Origin: Acidobacteriota bacterium
Lineage (GTDB): Bacteria; Acidobacteriota; Thermoanaerobaculia; UBA5066
Length of the DNA stretch: 52,904 nucleotides
Assembly (NCBI GenBank): GCA_029567505.1
Contig: JAKPXO010000208.1
Location: forward strand, 1 to 52,904
Direction of reading: 5' to 3'
The notes beneath the pieces were generated by a model. That model made no database searches and had not been told where the DNA came from. It saw nothing but the letters and a program-made list of their open reading frames with translations. Below are positions 45,917-52,904 of the stretch, in pieces (positions within the stretch are counted from its first letter, which is position 1; each line of letters starts with the position of its first letter). Both the position numbers and the translations under genes were made by a program.

Positions 45917-47895
45917 GCCTCCTCCTCGTCCTCGGCGGCGCTCTCCTCTGCGCGGCCGGCGGCGTGCCGGGGCTCCTCCTGCGGCGAGCGGAGACGGGAC
46001 GCCGGCTCGCCCTCGCCGGCTCCCTCGCCGGCTCCCTCCTCGGCCTCGCGGGCGCGGCGCTCGCGGCCGTCACGGGGACGGTCGAGACGATTCAGCGCTC
46101 CTGGCCGCTCCCGGGCGCGGCCTTCCACGTCTCGCTCGACGCCCTCTCGGCCCTCTTCCTCGCTCCGCTCTTCCTCGCCTCCGCGGCCGCGGCCGTGAGC
46201 GGCGCTCGCTCCTTCGGCGACGAGGCGCACCCGGACGACGCGCCGCGGACCCGTTTCTTCTTCGGCCTGTCGACCGGGGCGATCGCGCTCGTCCTCGTGG
46301 CGCGCAACCTCCTCCTCTTCCTCGCGGCGTGGGAAGTGATGGCCCTCGCGGCCTTCTTCCTCGTCACGGCCGACCGGGAGTCGCGCGAGGCGCGCGACGC
46401 TGGGCGTCTCTACCTCTTCGCGACGCACGTCTCGACGCTCGTCCTCTTCGGTTTCTTCGCCCTCTTCCGATCCGCCTCCGGATCGACGGAGCTCGTGCCC
46501 CTCCCGGCGGGCGTCGCGGGGAGCGACGCGGGGACGGCCCTCTTCGTCCTCTGCCTCCTCGGCTTCGGCCTGAAGGCGGGCCTCCTGCCGCTCCACATCT
46601 GGCTCCCGCCGGCGCACGCGGCGGCGCCGGCGCACGTCTCGGCCCTCATGTCGGGCGTCCTGATCAAGACGGGGATCTACGGGATCGTCCGGTTCACCTC
46701 GCTCGTCCCCGACCCGCCCGCTTCCTGGGGCGACGCGCTCTTCCTCCTCGGCGCCGCCTCGGCGGTCCTGGGCGTCGCCTTCGCGCTCGGCCAGCACGAC
46801 CTGAAGCGCCTCCTCGCCTGGCACAGCGTCGAGAACATCGGGATCATCGTCCTCGGCCTCGGGGTCGGCCTCGGCGGGCGGGCGGCGGGGCGCCCCGAGT
46901 GGGCGCTCCTCGGCTTCGCGGGGGGCCTCTTCCACGTCGTGAACCACGGCCTCTTCAAGCCGCTCCTCTTCCTCGGGGCGGGGGAGGCGGCCCACGTCGC
47001 CGGGACGCGCGACATGGACCGGATGGGGGGCCTCGCGAGGGTCCTCCCGAAGACGGCGCTCCTCTTCGTCGCGGGGGCCGTCGCGATCTCCGGTCTCCCG
47101 CCGCTGAACGGCTTCGCGAGCGAGTGGCTCGTCTACCTCGGCCTCTTCGACCGGGCCCGCGCGACCGGGGCCGACGCCCTCCGCGCGGCGTTCGGGGTCC
47201 CGGCGCTCGCCCTGACCGGCGCGCTGGCGCTCGCCTGCTTCGTGAAGGCGCACGGCGCCGTCTTCCTCGGGAACGCGCGCGGCGAGGCGCCGCAGCCCCA
47301 CGGCCAGCCGGCGTCGCACGGTGAGCCGCCGGCCCACGTGGGCCCGATGGCGCTCCTCGCCGCGGCGTGCGCCCTCCTCGGCCTCCTCCCGGCGGTGGTC
47401 GCTCCCGCCCTCGCCCGCGCCGCGGCGGTCGCCGCGCCCGGCCCCGTCCCGGCGAAGCCGCTCGCCGAGCTCGCCTCGCTCGGGACGGTCGGCGTCGCGG
47501 CCCTCGCGGTCGTCCTCCTCGTCGCCGCGGTCGCGCTCCTCCTCCGCCGCCGGCTCGCGGCGGAGACGACGGCCGGCCCGACGTGGGACTGCGGCTACGC
47601 GAGCCCGACCGCGCGGATGCAGTACACGGCGTCGTCGTTCGCCCGCGGGCCGGTCGGGTGGTTCGGGTGGGCCCTTCGGCCGCGCCTGAAGGGGGCGCCC
47701 GTCGCGAAGCTCTTCCCCGCCTCCGCGCGATTCGAGAGCCACGTCCTCGACACCGTCCTCGACCGCGCCGTCGTCCCCGTCTTCCGCGCCGGAGCGTGGC
47801 TCGCCCGGCAGGGGCGCGTCCTCCAGCACGGGAAGATGCAGCTCTACCTCCTCTACGTCGTCGCGACGCTCGTCGCGCTCCTGTTCCAGGTCTGA
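45913..47895 (+). CDS. antiporter-like proton-channel subunit (HyfB/NuoL-M type), copy 2
   Basis: A 660-residue paralogue of the preceding protein, similar along its whole length: LAAWEVMALAAFFLVT, GFGLKAGLLPLHIWLPPAHA, SALMSGVLIKTGIYG, DLKRLLAWHSVENIG, HGLFKPLLFLGAGE, and again the C-terminal TWDCGYASPTARMQYTASSF. It carries the same key Glu and Lys residues. A His-rich loop (QPHGQPASHGEPPAH) lies near residue 460-475. Two such subunits in tandem, plus the HyfF-like one later, suggest more than one ion-translocating path. The start is GTG at 45913 in GTGA overlapping copy 1; the next gene follows 14 bp later. Confidence 0.92.
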   Translation: MSLLLVLGGALLCAAGGVPGLLLRRAETGRRLALAGSLAGSLLGLAGAALAAVTGTVETIQRSWPLPGAAFHVSLDALSALFLAPLFLASAAAAVSGARSFGDEAHPDDAPRTRFFFGLSTGAIALVLVARNLLLFLAAWEVMALAAFFLVTADRESREARDAGRLYLFATHVSTLVLFGFFALFRSASGSTELVPLPAGVAGSDAGTALFVLCLLGFGLKAGLLPLHIWLPPAHAAAPAHVSALMSGVLIKTGIYGIVRFTSLVPDPPASWGDALFLLGAASAVLGVAFALGQHDLKRLLAWHSVENIGIIVLGLGVGLGGRAAGRPEWALLGFAGGLFHVVNHGLFKPLLFLGAGEAAHVAGTRDMDRMGGLARVLPKTALLFVAGAVAISGLPPLNGFASEWLVYLGLFDRARATGADALRAAFGVPALALTGALALACFVKAHGAVFLGNARGEAPQPHGQPASHGEPPAHVGPMALLAAACALLGLLPAVVAPALARAAAVAAPGPVPAKPLAELASLGTVGVAALAVVLLVAAVALLLRRRLAAETTAGPTWDCGYASPTARMQYTASSFARGPVGWFGWALRPRLKGAPVAKLFPASARFESHVLDTVLDRAVVPVFRAGAWLARQGRVLQHGKMQLYLLYVVATLVALLFQV

Positions 47896-47909
47896 CCCCG
47901 GGAGATCCG

Positions 47910-48812
47910 ATGATCGACACGCTCGTCCACCTCGCCCTCGTCCTCGCGCTCCCGCCCCTCCTGACGGGCGTCATCGCGAAGACCAAGGCCGCCTTCGCCG
48001 GCCGGAACGGCCCGCCGCTCCTGCAGGGCTACTACGATCTGGCGAAGCTCCTCCGAAAGGGGAGCATCCTCCCCGCGGGGTCGACCTGGGTCTTTCTGGC
48101 CGGGCCGGTCGCGGGCGTCGCGGCGCCGCTCCTCGCCTCCCTCCTCCTGCCGTTCGGGGGGCACGAGGCGCCGCTCTCCTTCGCGGGCGACATGATCCTC
48201 TTCGCCTACCTCTTCGCCCTCGCCCGCTTCTTCACCGCCTCCGCGGCGCTCGACACCGGGTCGGCCTTCGAGGGGATGGGGGCCGCGCGAGAGGTCGCGT
48301 TCTCCGCCCTCGCCGAGCCGGCCCTCTTCTTCGGCTTCGTCGCCCTCGCGCGGATCTCCGGCTCCCTCTCCCTCTCCGGGATGCTCGGCTCGGGTCCCGG
48401 CTGGGTGACGGCCGGCGCCCCGCTCGTCCTCGTCGCGGCGAGCTGGGCCGTCGTCCTCCTCGCGGAGAACTGCCGGATCCCGTTCGACGACCCGAACACC
48501 CACCTCGCGCTGACGATGATCCACGAGGTGATGGTCCTCGACCACGGCGGGCCGGCGTTCGGCCTCGTCCTCTACGGCGCGGCGGTGAAGCTCTTCGTCC
48601 TCTCGGCGCTCTTCCTCCGCGTCGTCTTCCCCTTCAACGCGACCGACCCGAACCTCGACTGGCTCGCCTTCGTCGCCGGGGTCCTCCTCGTGGCGATCGG
48701 CATCGGCGTCGTCGAGTCGGTCATGGCGCGCCTGAAGCTCGTGAAGGTGCCGCAGCTCCTCGTCGGGGCCTGCCTCCTCTCGGCCTTCGGCATGCTGCTG
48801 CTGGCGAGGTGA
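47910..48812 (+). CDS. NuoH/HyfC-like membrane subunit
   Basis: A 300-residue membrane protein with about eight helices, the anchor that joins the soluble electron-transfer arm to the membrane arm. Conserved parts are GRNGPPLLQGYYDLAKLLRK (about 31-50), the loop FEGMGAAREVAFSALAEPAL with its Arg and Glu residues (about 120-139), and ENCRIPFDDPNTHLALTMIHE (about 188-208), which corresponds to the NuoH quinone-side loop. It is nearer to the hydrogenase-4 and formate-hydrogenlyase type than to complex I, being shorter than NuoH. The start is ATG with GGGAG upstream. The stop is 4 bp before the HyfE-like gene. Confidence 0.92.
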   Translation: MIDTLVHLALVLALPPLLTGVIAKTKAAFAGRNGPPLLQGYYDLAKLLRKGSILPAGSTWVFLAGPVAGVAAPLLASLLLPFGGHEAPLSFAGDMILFAYLFALARFFTASAALDTGSAFEGMGAAREVAFSALAEPALFFGFVALARISGSLSLSGMLGSGPGWVTAGAPLVLVAASWAVVLLAENCRIPFDDPNTHLALTMIHEVMVLDHGGPAFGLVLYGAAVKLFVLSALFLRVVFPFNATDPNLDWLAFVAGVLLVAIGIGVVESVMARLKLVKVPQLLVGACLLSAFGMLLLAR

Positions 48813-48816
48813 ACGG

Positions 48817-49458
48817 ATGACGCACCCGGTCGACATCCTCCTCGTCCTCGTCATCCTCCTGAACTTCCTCGTCCTCGGGACGCCGTCGCTCCGGATGACG
48901 ATCCGCGGCGCGGCGCTCCAGGGGGTCCTCCTCGCTCTCCTCCCGCTCCTCGTCCACCGCGGCTTCGGCTGGCGAGTCGGGGCGATCGCCGTCGCGACGA
49001 TGGCGCTGAAGGGGCTCCTCATCCCCGGCCTCCTCGAGAAGGCGATGCGCGACGTCCACATCCGCAGGGAGGTCGAGCCGTACGTCGGCTTCGTCCCGTC
49101 GCTCTTCCTCTGCGCCGTCGGGACGGCCCTCGCGATCCTCTTCTCGGGGAACCTCCCGCTCGCCCCCGAGCACGCCGGGACGCTCCTCGTCCCCGCCTCC
49201 CTCGCGACGCTCCTCTCCGGCTTCCTCGTCCTGACGACTCGGAAGAAGGCGATCTCGCAGGTCGTCGGCTACCTCATCCTCGAGAACGGCATCTTCGTCT
49301 TCGGCCAGCTCCTCATCGAGGCGATGCCGTTCCTCGTCGAGGCGGGCGTCCTCCTCGACCTCTTCGTCGGCATCTTCATCATGGGGATCGTCATCAACCA
49401 CATCCGGCAGGAGTTCTCGTCGCTCGACACCGAGCTCCTCTCGGAGCTGAAGGACTGA
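48817..49458 (+). CDS. HyfE-like membrane subunit (NuoK-related)
   Basis: A 213-residue membrane protein with six or seven helices. It is typical of hydrogenase-4 component E: LLNFLVLGTPSLRMTIRGAA near the start, then KGLLIPGLLEKAMRDVHIRR and EVEPYVGFVPSLFLCAVG. The NuoK-like part is ISQVVGYLILENGIFVFGQL (about 146-165), whose Glu is a conserved ion-path residue, followed by LLDLFVGIFIMGIVINHI. It lies between the NuoH-like and HyfF-like genes, in the same order as the hyf operon. The start is ATG at 48817 with GAGGTG upstream. Confidence 0.92.
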   Translation: MTHPVDILLVLVILLNFLVLGTPSLRMTIRGAALQGVLLALLPLLVHRGFGWRVGAIAVATMALKGLLIPGLLEKAMRDVHIRREVEPYVGFVPSLFLCAVGTALAILFSGNLPLAPEHAGTLLVPASLATLLSGFLVLTTRKKAISQVVGYLILENGIFVFGQLLIEAMPFLVEAGVLLDLFVGIFIMGIVINHIRQEFSSLDTELLSELKD

Positions 49459-49471
49459 GGCGGAGGCGCGC

Positions 49472-50905
49472 ATGGAAGTCGGCCTCGTCCTCCTCCCGCT
49501 CCTCGGCGCCGTCGTCGCGGCGCTTGTCCGCTCGCCCGAGCGGCGGGCCTGGGTCGTCCCGGCCGCCGGAGTCCTCCACCTCCTGCTCCTGATCGGTCTC
49601 GTCCTCGGGAACGTCCGCGCCGGGCGCGGCTTCTGGCTCCGCCTCGACCCGCTCGCGACGGTCATCCTCGGAACGATCTCGGTCCTCTTCGTCGTCGCGG
49701 CCTTCTATGCGCCGGGCTACCTCGCCCTCCGGCGCGACCGCGACAACCGGGTCTTCTGCTCGGGCCTCCTCGTCTTTCTCGCGATGACCTCGCTCCTCGC
49801 CCTCGCGCAGCACCTCGGCCTCCTCTGGGTCGCGATGGAGGCGACGACGCTCGCGACGGCGCCGCTCCTCTACTTCAACCGAACGGCCCGCTCGCTCGAG
49901 GCGACCTGGAAGTACCTGATGATCGGGTCGGTCGGCATCGCGATCGCGCTCCTCGGCTCGCTCTTTCTCGCCTACTCGGCCCACGTCGGCGGCGCCGAGC
50001 CGTCGCTCCTCTTCGACGACCTCCTCGCGGGCGCGGGCTCCTTCTCGCGCCCGTGGCTCCGGGCCGCGTTCGTCCTCCTCCTCGTCGGCTACGGGACGAA
50101 GATGGGCCTCGCGCCGCTCCACACCTGGAAGCCCGACGCCTACGGCGAGGCCTCCGGCATCGTCGGGGCGCTGCTCGCGGGCGGAATGACGAACGCCGCT
50201 TTCCTCGCCCTCCTCCGCGTCTACCGCGTCGTGAACGCGGCGGGGGAGGGGGCCTTCGCCCGGGAGCTCCTCGTCTTCATGGGGCTCGTCTCGATCGCGC
50301 TCGCCGCCGTCTTCGTCGTGAGGCAGCGCGACCTGAAGCGGATGCTCGCCTACTCGAGCGTCGAGCACGTCGGCATCCTCGTCCTCGGCATCGGCCTCGG
50401 CGGGATCGGCGTCTTCGGGTCGCTGCTGCACGCGATCAACAACGGCCTGACGAAGGGGGTCCTCTTCCTCTCCGTCGGGAACATCCACCGCGCCTTCGGG
50501 AGCAAGCACCTCGACGAGGTCTCGGGCGCCATCTCCCGCCTCCCGGTCTCGGGAAGCCTCTTCCTCGTCGGCTTCTTTGCGATCACCGGCTCCCCGCCCT
50601 TCGGGCCGTTCGTCTCGGAGTTCACGATCGTCAACGCCGCGATCGGCGGAGGGCACGCGGTCGCCGGGACGCTCCTCCTCGTCCTCCTCGGCATCGTCTT
50701 CATCGGCATGGGCTCGACGGTCCTCTCGGCCGTTCAGGGGCGGCCCGGCACCGCCTCGGCCGGGACGCCCTACAAGGACGACCTCGCGCGGACGGCCCCG
50801 ATCCTCGTCGCCGCCGCGCTCGTCCTCCTCCTCGGGCTCTGGCTCCCCGAGCCGCTCGTCTCCCTCCTCGAAAGGGCCGCCGAGGGGCTGGAGGCGCGGC
50901 CGTGA
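49472..50905 (+). CDS. HyfF-like antiporter subunit (NuoN-related)
   Basis: A 477-residue membrane protein with about 13-14 helices. It has LLWVAMEATTLATAPLLYFN (conserved Glu), GYGTKMGLAPLHTWKPDAYG (conserved Lys and KPDA motif of HyfF), VVRQRDLKRMLAYSSVEHVG, and INNGLTKGVLFLSVGN. The KPDAYGEA sequence separates HyfF/NuoN-like proteins from HyfB. It is the third antiporter-type subunit of the complex. The start is ATG at 49472, with GGCGGAGG upstream. The stop overlaps the GTG of the NuoCD-like gene (GTGA). Confidence 0.92.
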   Translation: MEVGLVLLPLLGAVVAALVRSPERRAWVVPAAGVLHLLLLIGLVLGNVRAGRGFWLRLDPLATVILGTISVLFVVAAFYAPGYLALRRDRDNRVFCSGLLVFLAMTSLLALAQHLGLLWVAMEATTLATAPLLYFNRTARSLEATWKYLMIGSVGIAIALLGSLFLAYSAHVGGAEPSLLFDDLLAGAGSFSRPWLRAAFVLLLVGYGTKMGLAPLHTWKPDAYGEASGIVGALLAGGMTNAAFLALLRVYRVVNAAGEGAFARELLVFMGLVSIALAAVFVVRQRDLKRMLAYSSVEHVGILVLGIGLGGIGVFGSLLHAINNGLTKGVLFLSVGNIHRAFGSKHLDEVSGAISRLPVSGSLFLVGFFAITGSPPFGPFVSEFTIVNAAIGGGHAVAGTLLLVLLGIVFIGMGSTVLSAVQGRPGTASAGTPYKDDLARTAPILVAAALVLLLGLWLPEPLVSLLERAAEGLEARP

Positions 50906-52425
50906 GCGGCGCCTTCGTCCGCATTCGCAACGGGGGCGCTCTCCCGCTCGCGAAGCTCCCCGAGGCCGGCTTCGACGCCTTTCGCGGCGAGCTCCTCGGC
51001 GAGCTGGCGGCGGGCAGGCGCCTCGTCGCGTTCTTCGCCGCTCCCGTCGACGGCGCGGCCGCCGAGCTCTGGGCCGTCGTCGCCGCCGACGGCCCCGGGA
51101 CGCTCTCGATCGCGCGAACGCGTCTTCCGGACGACCGCTTCCCCTCGCTCACCCCGGCGGCGCCGCAGGCGCACCTCTTCGAGCGGGAGATGGCCGAGCA
51201 GCTCGGCCTGAAGCCGCAGGGGCACCCGTGGCTGAAGCCGGTGAGATACCGCACCTCGTGGCGGCCGGGGCACGACGCCTGGGGGCGGACGGAGGGCGAC
51301 CCGATCCTCCCCGCGGTCGGCGACTTCTTCCGCGTCGAGGGGACCGAGGTCCACGAGGTCGCCGTCGGCCCGGTCCACGCCGGCGTCATCGAGCCGGGGC
51401 ACTTCCGCTTCCAGTGCCACGGCGAAAAGGTGTTTCACCTCGAGATCGCCCTCGGATTCCAGCACCGAGGAGTCGAGGAGTCGCTCCTCGGCGGGCCCCA
51501 CCGGACGACTGCCGCCCGGATGGAGACGCTCGCGGGCGACACGACCGTCGGGCATTCGACCGCCTTCGCCCAGGCGCTCGAAGCGCTCTCGGGGACCGCC
51601 GTCCCGCCGCGCGCGCAGGCGCTGCGCGGCATCGCCCTCGAGCTCGAGCGGCTCGCGAACCACACGGGCGACCTCGGCGCCCTCGCGGGAGACGTCGGCT
51701 TCCTCCCGACGGCCTCGTTCTGCGGCCGCCTCCGCGGCGACTTCCTGAACATGACGGCCGTCCTCTGCGGCAACCGGTTCGGCCGCGGCCTCGTCCGCTC
51801 CGGCGGGACGCTCGTCGACGCCGACGAGGCGCTCGTCGCGGACCTCTCGCGCCGGCTCGAGGAGACGGTGAAGGACCTGCGCGGTGCCGCGGAGCTTCTC
51901 TTCGCGACGGCCACGGTGACGGCCCGGTTCGAGGGGACGGGGCGCGTCGACCCGGCGACGGCCGAGGCGCTCGGCCTCGTCGGGCCGGCCGCGCGCGCCT
52001 GCGGCGTCGACCAGGACGTGCGGCGCGATCACCCCTCCGGCGTCTTCCGCTTCGTCCACGTCCCCGTCATGACCGCGCACGACGGCGACGTGAACGCGCG
52101 CGCCTACGTTCGCTGGCTCGAGGCGCAGCGCTCGTACGACTTCGTCCGGGCGCAGCTCGCCGCGCTCCCCGAAGGGAGCGTGCGGAACGCACCGAAGCCG
52201 CTTCGGCCCGAGCACGTCGCCGTCTCCCTCGTCGAAGGGTGGCGCGGCGAGGTCGCCCACGTCGCCGTGACGGACGCCGGCGGCCGCTTCTCGCGCTACA
52301 AGGTCGTCGACCCCTCGTTCCACAACTGGACGGGCCTCGCGATGGCCCTCCGGAACGAGGAGATCTCCGACTTCCCGCTCTGCAACAAGAGCTTCAACCT
52401 CTCCTACTGCGGGCACGACCTGTGA
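50902..52425 (+). CDS. fused NuoC-NuoD / hydrogenase-large-subunit-like protein without [NiFe] ligands
   Basis: A 507-residue soluble subunit. Residues 1-150 are NuoC-like (LFEREMAEQLGLKPQGHPWL). Residues about 155-507 have the NuoD/[NiFe] large-subunit fold: VGPVHAGVIEPGHFRFQCHG, GFQHRGVEE, METLAGDTTVGHS (207-219), ERLANHTGDLG and DFLNMTA. In [NiFe] hydrogenases two CxxC pairs hold the metals. The first place here reads LAGDTTVGHS with no cysteine. The C-terminal DPCxxC is DPSFHNW. The protein ends CNKSFNLSYCGHDL with two non-canonical cysteines. It cannot bind a NiFe centre, so the complex is not a hydrogenase. This is the feature of Ehr complexes. The start is GTG overlapping the HyfF-like stop. 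Confidence 0.9.
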   Translation: MSGAFVRIRNGGALPLAKLPEAGFDAFRGELLGELAAGRRLVAFFAAPVDGAAAELWAVVAADGPGTLSIARTRLPDDRFPSLTPAAPQAHLFEREMAEQLGLKPQGHPWLKPVRYRTSWRPGHDAWGRTEGDPILPAVGDFFRVEGTEVHEVAVGPVHAGVIEPGHFRFQCHGEKVFHLEIALGFQHRGVEESLLGGPHRTTAARMETLAGDTTVGHSTAFAQALEALSGTAVPPRAQALRGIALELERLANHTGDLGALAGDVGFLPTASFCGRLRGDFLNMTAVLCGNRFGRGLVRSGGTLVDADEALVADLSRRLEETVKDLRGAAELLFATATVTARFEGTGRVDPATAEALGLVGPAARACGVDQDVRRDHPSGVFRFVHVPVMTAHDGDVNARAYVRWLEAQRSYDFVRAQLAALPEGSVRNAPKPLRPEHVAVSLVEGWRGEVAHVAVTDAGGRFSRYKVVDPSFHNWTGLAMALRNEEISDFPLCNKSFNLSYCGHDL

Positions 52426-52435
52426 GGAGGCGGAG

Positions 52436-52904
52436 ATGATCAGGGCCCTCCTCGAGCGGATCTCCCAGAAGCACCGGACGATGGCCTGGCCCGACGGCCC
52501 GCCGCCGGCGCTCCCGTCCCGCTACCGCGGCCTCCCCGCGATCGACGCGTCCCGCTGCCCCGAAGGCTGCCGCGCCTGCGCCGACGTCTGCCCCACGGAG
52601 GCGATCGCGATCGCCGGCGGGAAGCCGTCGCTCGACCTCGGCCGCTGCCTCTTCTGCCCCGAGTGCGAGGCCGCCTGCCCCGAGAAGGCGATCTCCTTCA
52701 CCTCCGACTACCGCCTCGCCGTCCGCACCCGCGAGGACCTCACGCTCGACGGCGCGGCGCTCCCGCTCGCGCGGGCGCTCGAGGGGAGACTCCTCTCGCT
52801 CTTCGGACGGTCGCTGAAGCTCCGGGTCGTGAGCGCTGGCGGCTGCAACGCCTGCGAGGCCGACGTGAACGTCCTCGGGACGATCACGTCGGCCTCGCAG
52901 GCGT
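52436..52904 (+). CDS. ferredoxin - NuoB/hydrogenase-small-subunit fusion (partial, right edge)
   Basis: The first 156 residues are visible. Two [4Fe-4S] sites are present: Cys41, 45, 48, 52 (CPEGCRACADVCP, with an unusual three-residue first gap) and Cys71, 74, 77, 81 (CLFCPECEAACP). After a linker of about 45 residues, a NuoB/HyfI-like domain begins at about 128 (LRVVSAGGCNACEADVNVLG) with Cys137 and Cys140, the first ligands of the proximal cluster N2. It therefore joins the HyfH and HyfI functions in one chain and would pass electrons from a soluble donor to the NuoD-like subunit. The ATG at 52436 follows TGAGGAGGCGGAG, a strong ribosome binding site, 10 bp after the previous stop. The rest lies outside the window. 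Confidence 0.9.
   Translation, partial: MIRALLERISQKHRTMAWPDGPPPALPSRYRGLPAIDASRCPEGCRACADVCPTEAIAIAGGKPSLDLGRCLFCPECEAACPEKAISFTSDYRLAVRTREDLTLDGAALPLARALEGRLLSLFGRSLKLRVVSAGGCNACEADVNVLGTITSASQA

Noticed and set aside
50902-52425. Annotation of the operon as a [NiFe] hydrogenase (Hyf/Hyc)
   Set aside because: Both pairs of metal-binding cysteines are missing from the large subunit, so H2 chemistry at a NiFe centre is not possible.

Overview
This window is very GC-rich (by eye close to 70%) bacterial chromosome, densely packed, with many stop/start overlaps (GTGA, TTGA, CTGA, TGATG) and heavy use of GTG and TTG starts. The gene mix fits an Acidobacteriota-like organism: a B12-dependent ribonucleotide reductase, a Fur/photolyase pair, an rpsU-mutS2-dnaG-rpoD macromolecular-synthesis operon, histidine-degradation enzymes and an energy-converting-hydrogenase-related membrane complex. 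That assignment is inferred from content and GC; no marker was searched.

Layout. 1-6500: TetR regulator, Na+/solute symporter, DUF2203 protein, hot-dog thioesterase, a PAS/HATPase protein with an eroded kinase core, SufT, an MFS exporter and an A-type Fe-S carrier. 6604-9516: nrdJ behind two NrdR-like boxes 31 bp apart. 9517-15640: repeats, a lipoprotein, a Cys-rich protein, a four-helix membrane protein, then an aromatic-pathway fusion (prephenate-dehydratase-like + DAHP synthase + chorismate mutase) behind an attenuator-like leader, YjbQ, Fur and photolyase. 15609-19636 (minus): lytic transglycosylase and a GAF protein. 19723-26080: promoter and the rpsU-mutS2-dnaG-rpoD operon.

26081-31263 is the accessory part: GC hairpin repeats, a toxin-antitoxin pair between two direct repeats, a third repeat copy, a 22-bp perfect palindrome, and a lower-GC minus-strand block with a 5'-truncated RHS protein ending in a PD-(D/E)XK-like toxin domain plus its likely immunity gene, ending at a tRNA-Met. 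31398-42256 is housekeeping: zinc-ribbon coiled coil, RNase HI, YggS, a rhomboid-like protein without the catalytic His, DivIVA, HutI, cyclodeaminase, a DUF2279-like protein, BON-LysM, a PHP protein and DNA polymerase I.

42277-52904 (right edge) is one long operon: a secreted protein, an HTH-EIIA regulator, two tandem paralogous antiporter-like subunits, then NuoH-, HyfE- and HyfF-like subunits, a fused NuoCD-like subunit lacking the [NiFe] cysteines, and a ferredoxin-NuoB-like fusion cut by the edge. It looks like an Ehr-type (energy-converting hydrogenase-related) ion-pumping oxidoreductase rather than a hydrogenase.

Two window-wide signals stand out. At least eight genes have a TANNNT -10 hexamer 6-9 nt (usually exactly 7) before the start codon, which suggests leaderless mRNAs. 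Two secreted proteins have a signal peptide reachable only through a CTG codon overlapping the upstream stop (CTGA).
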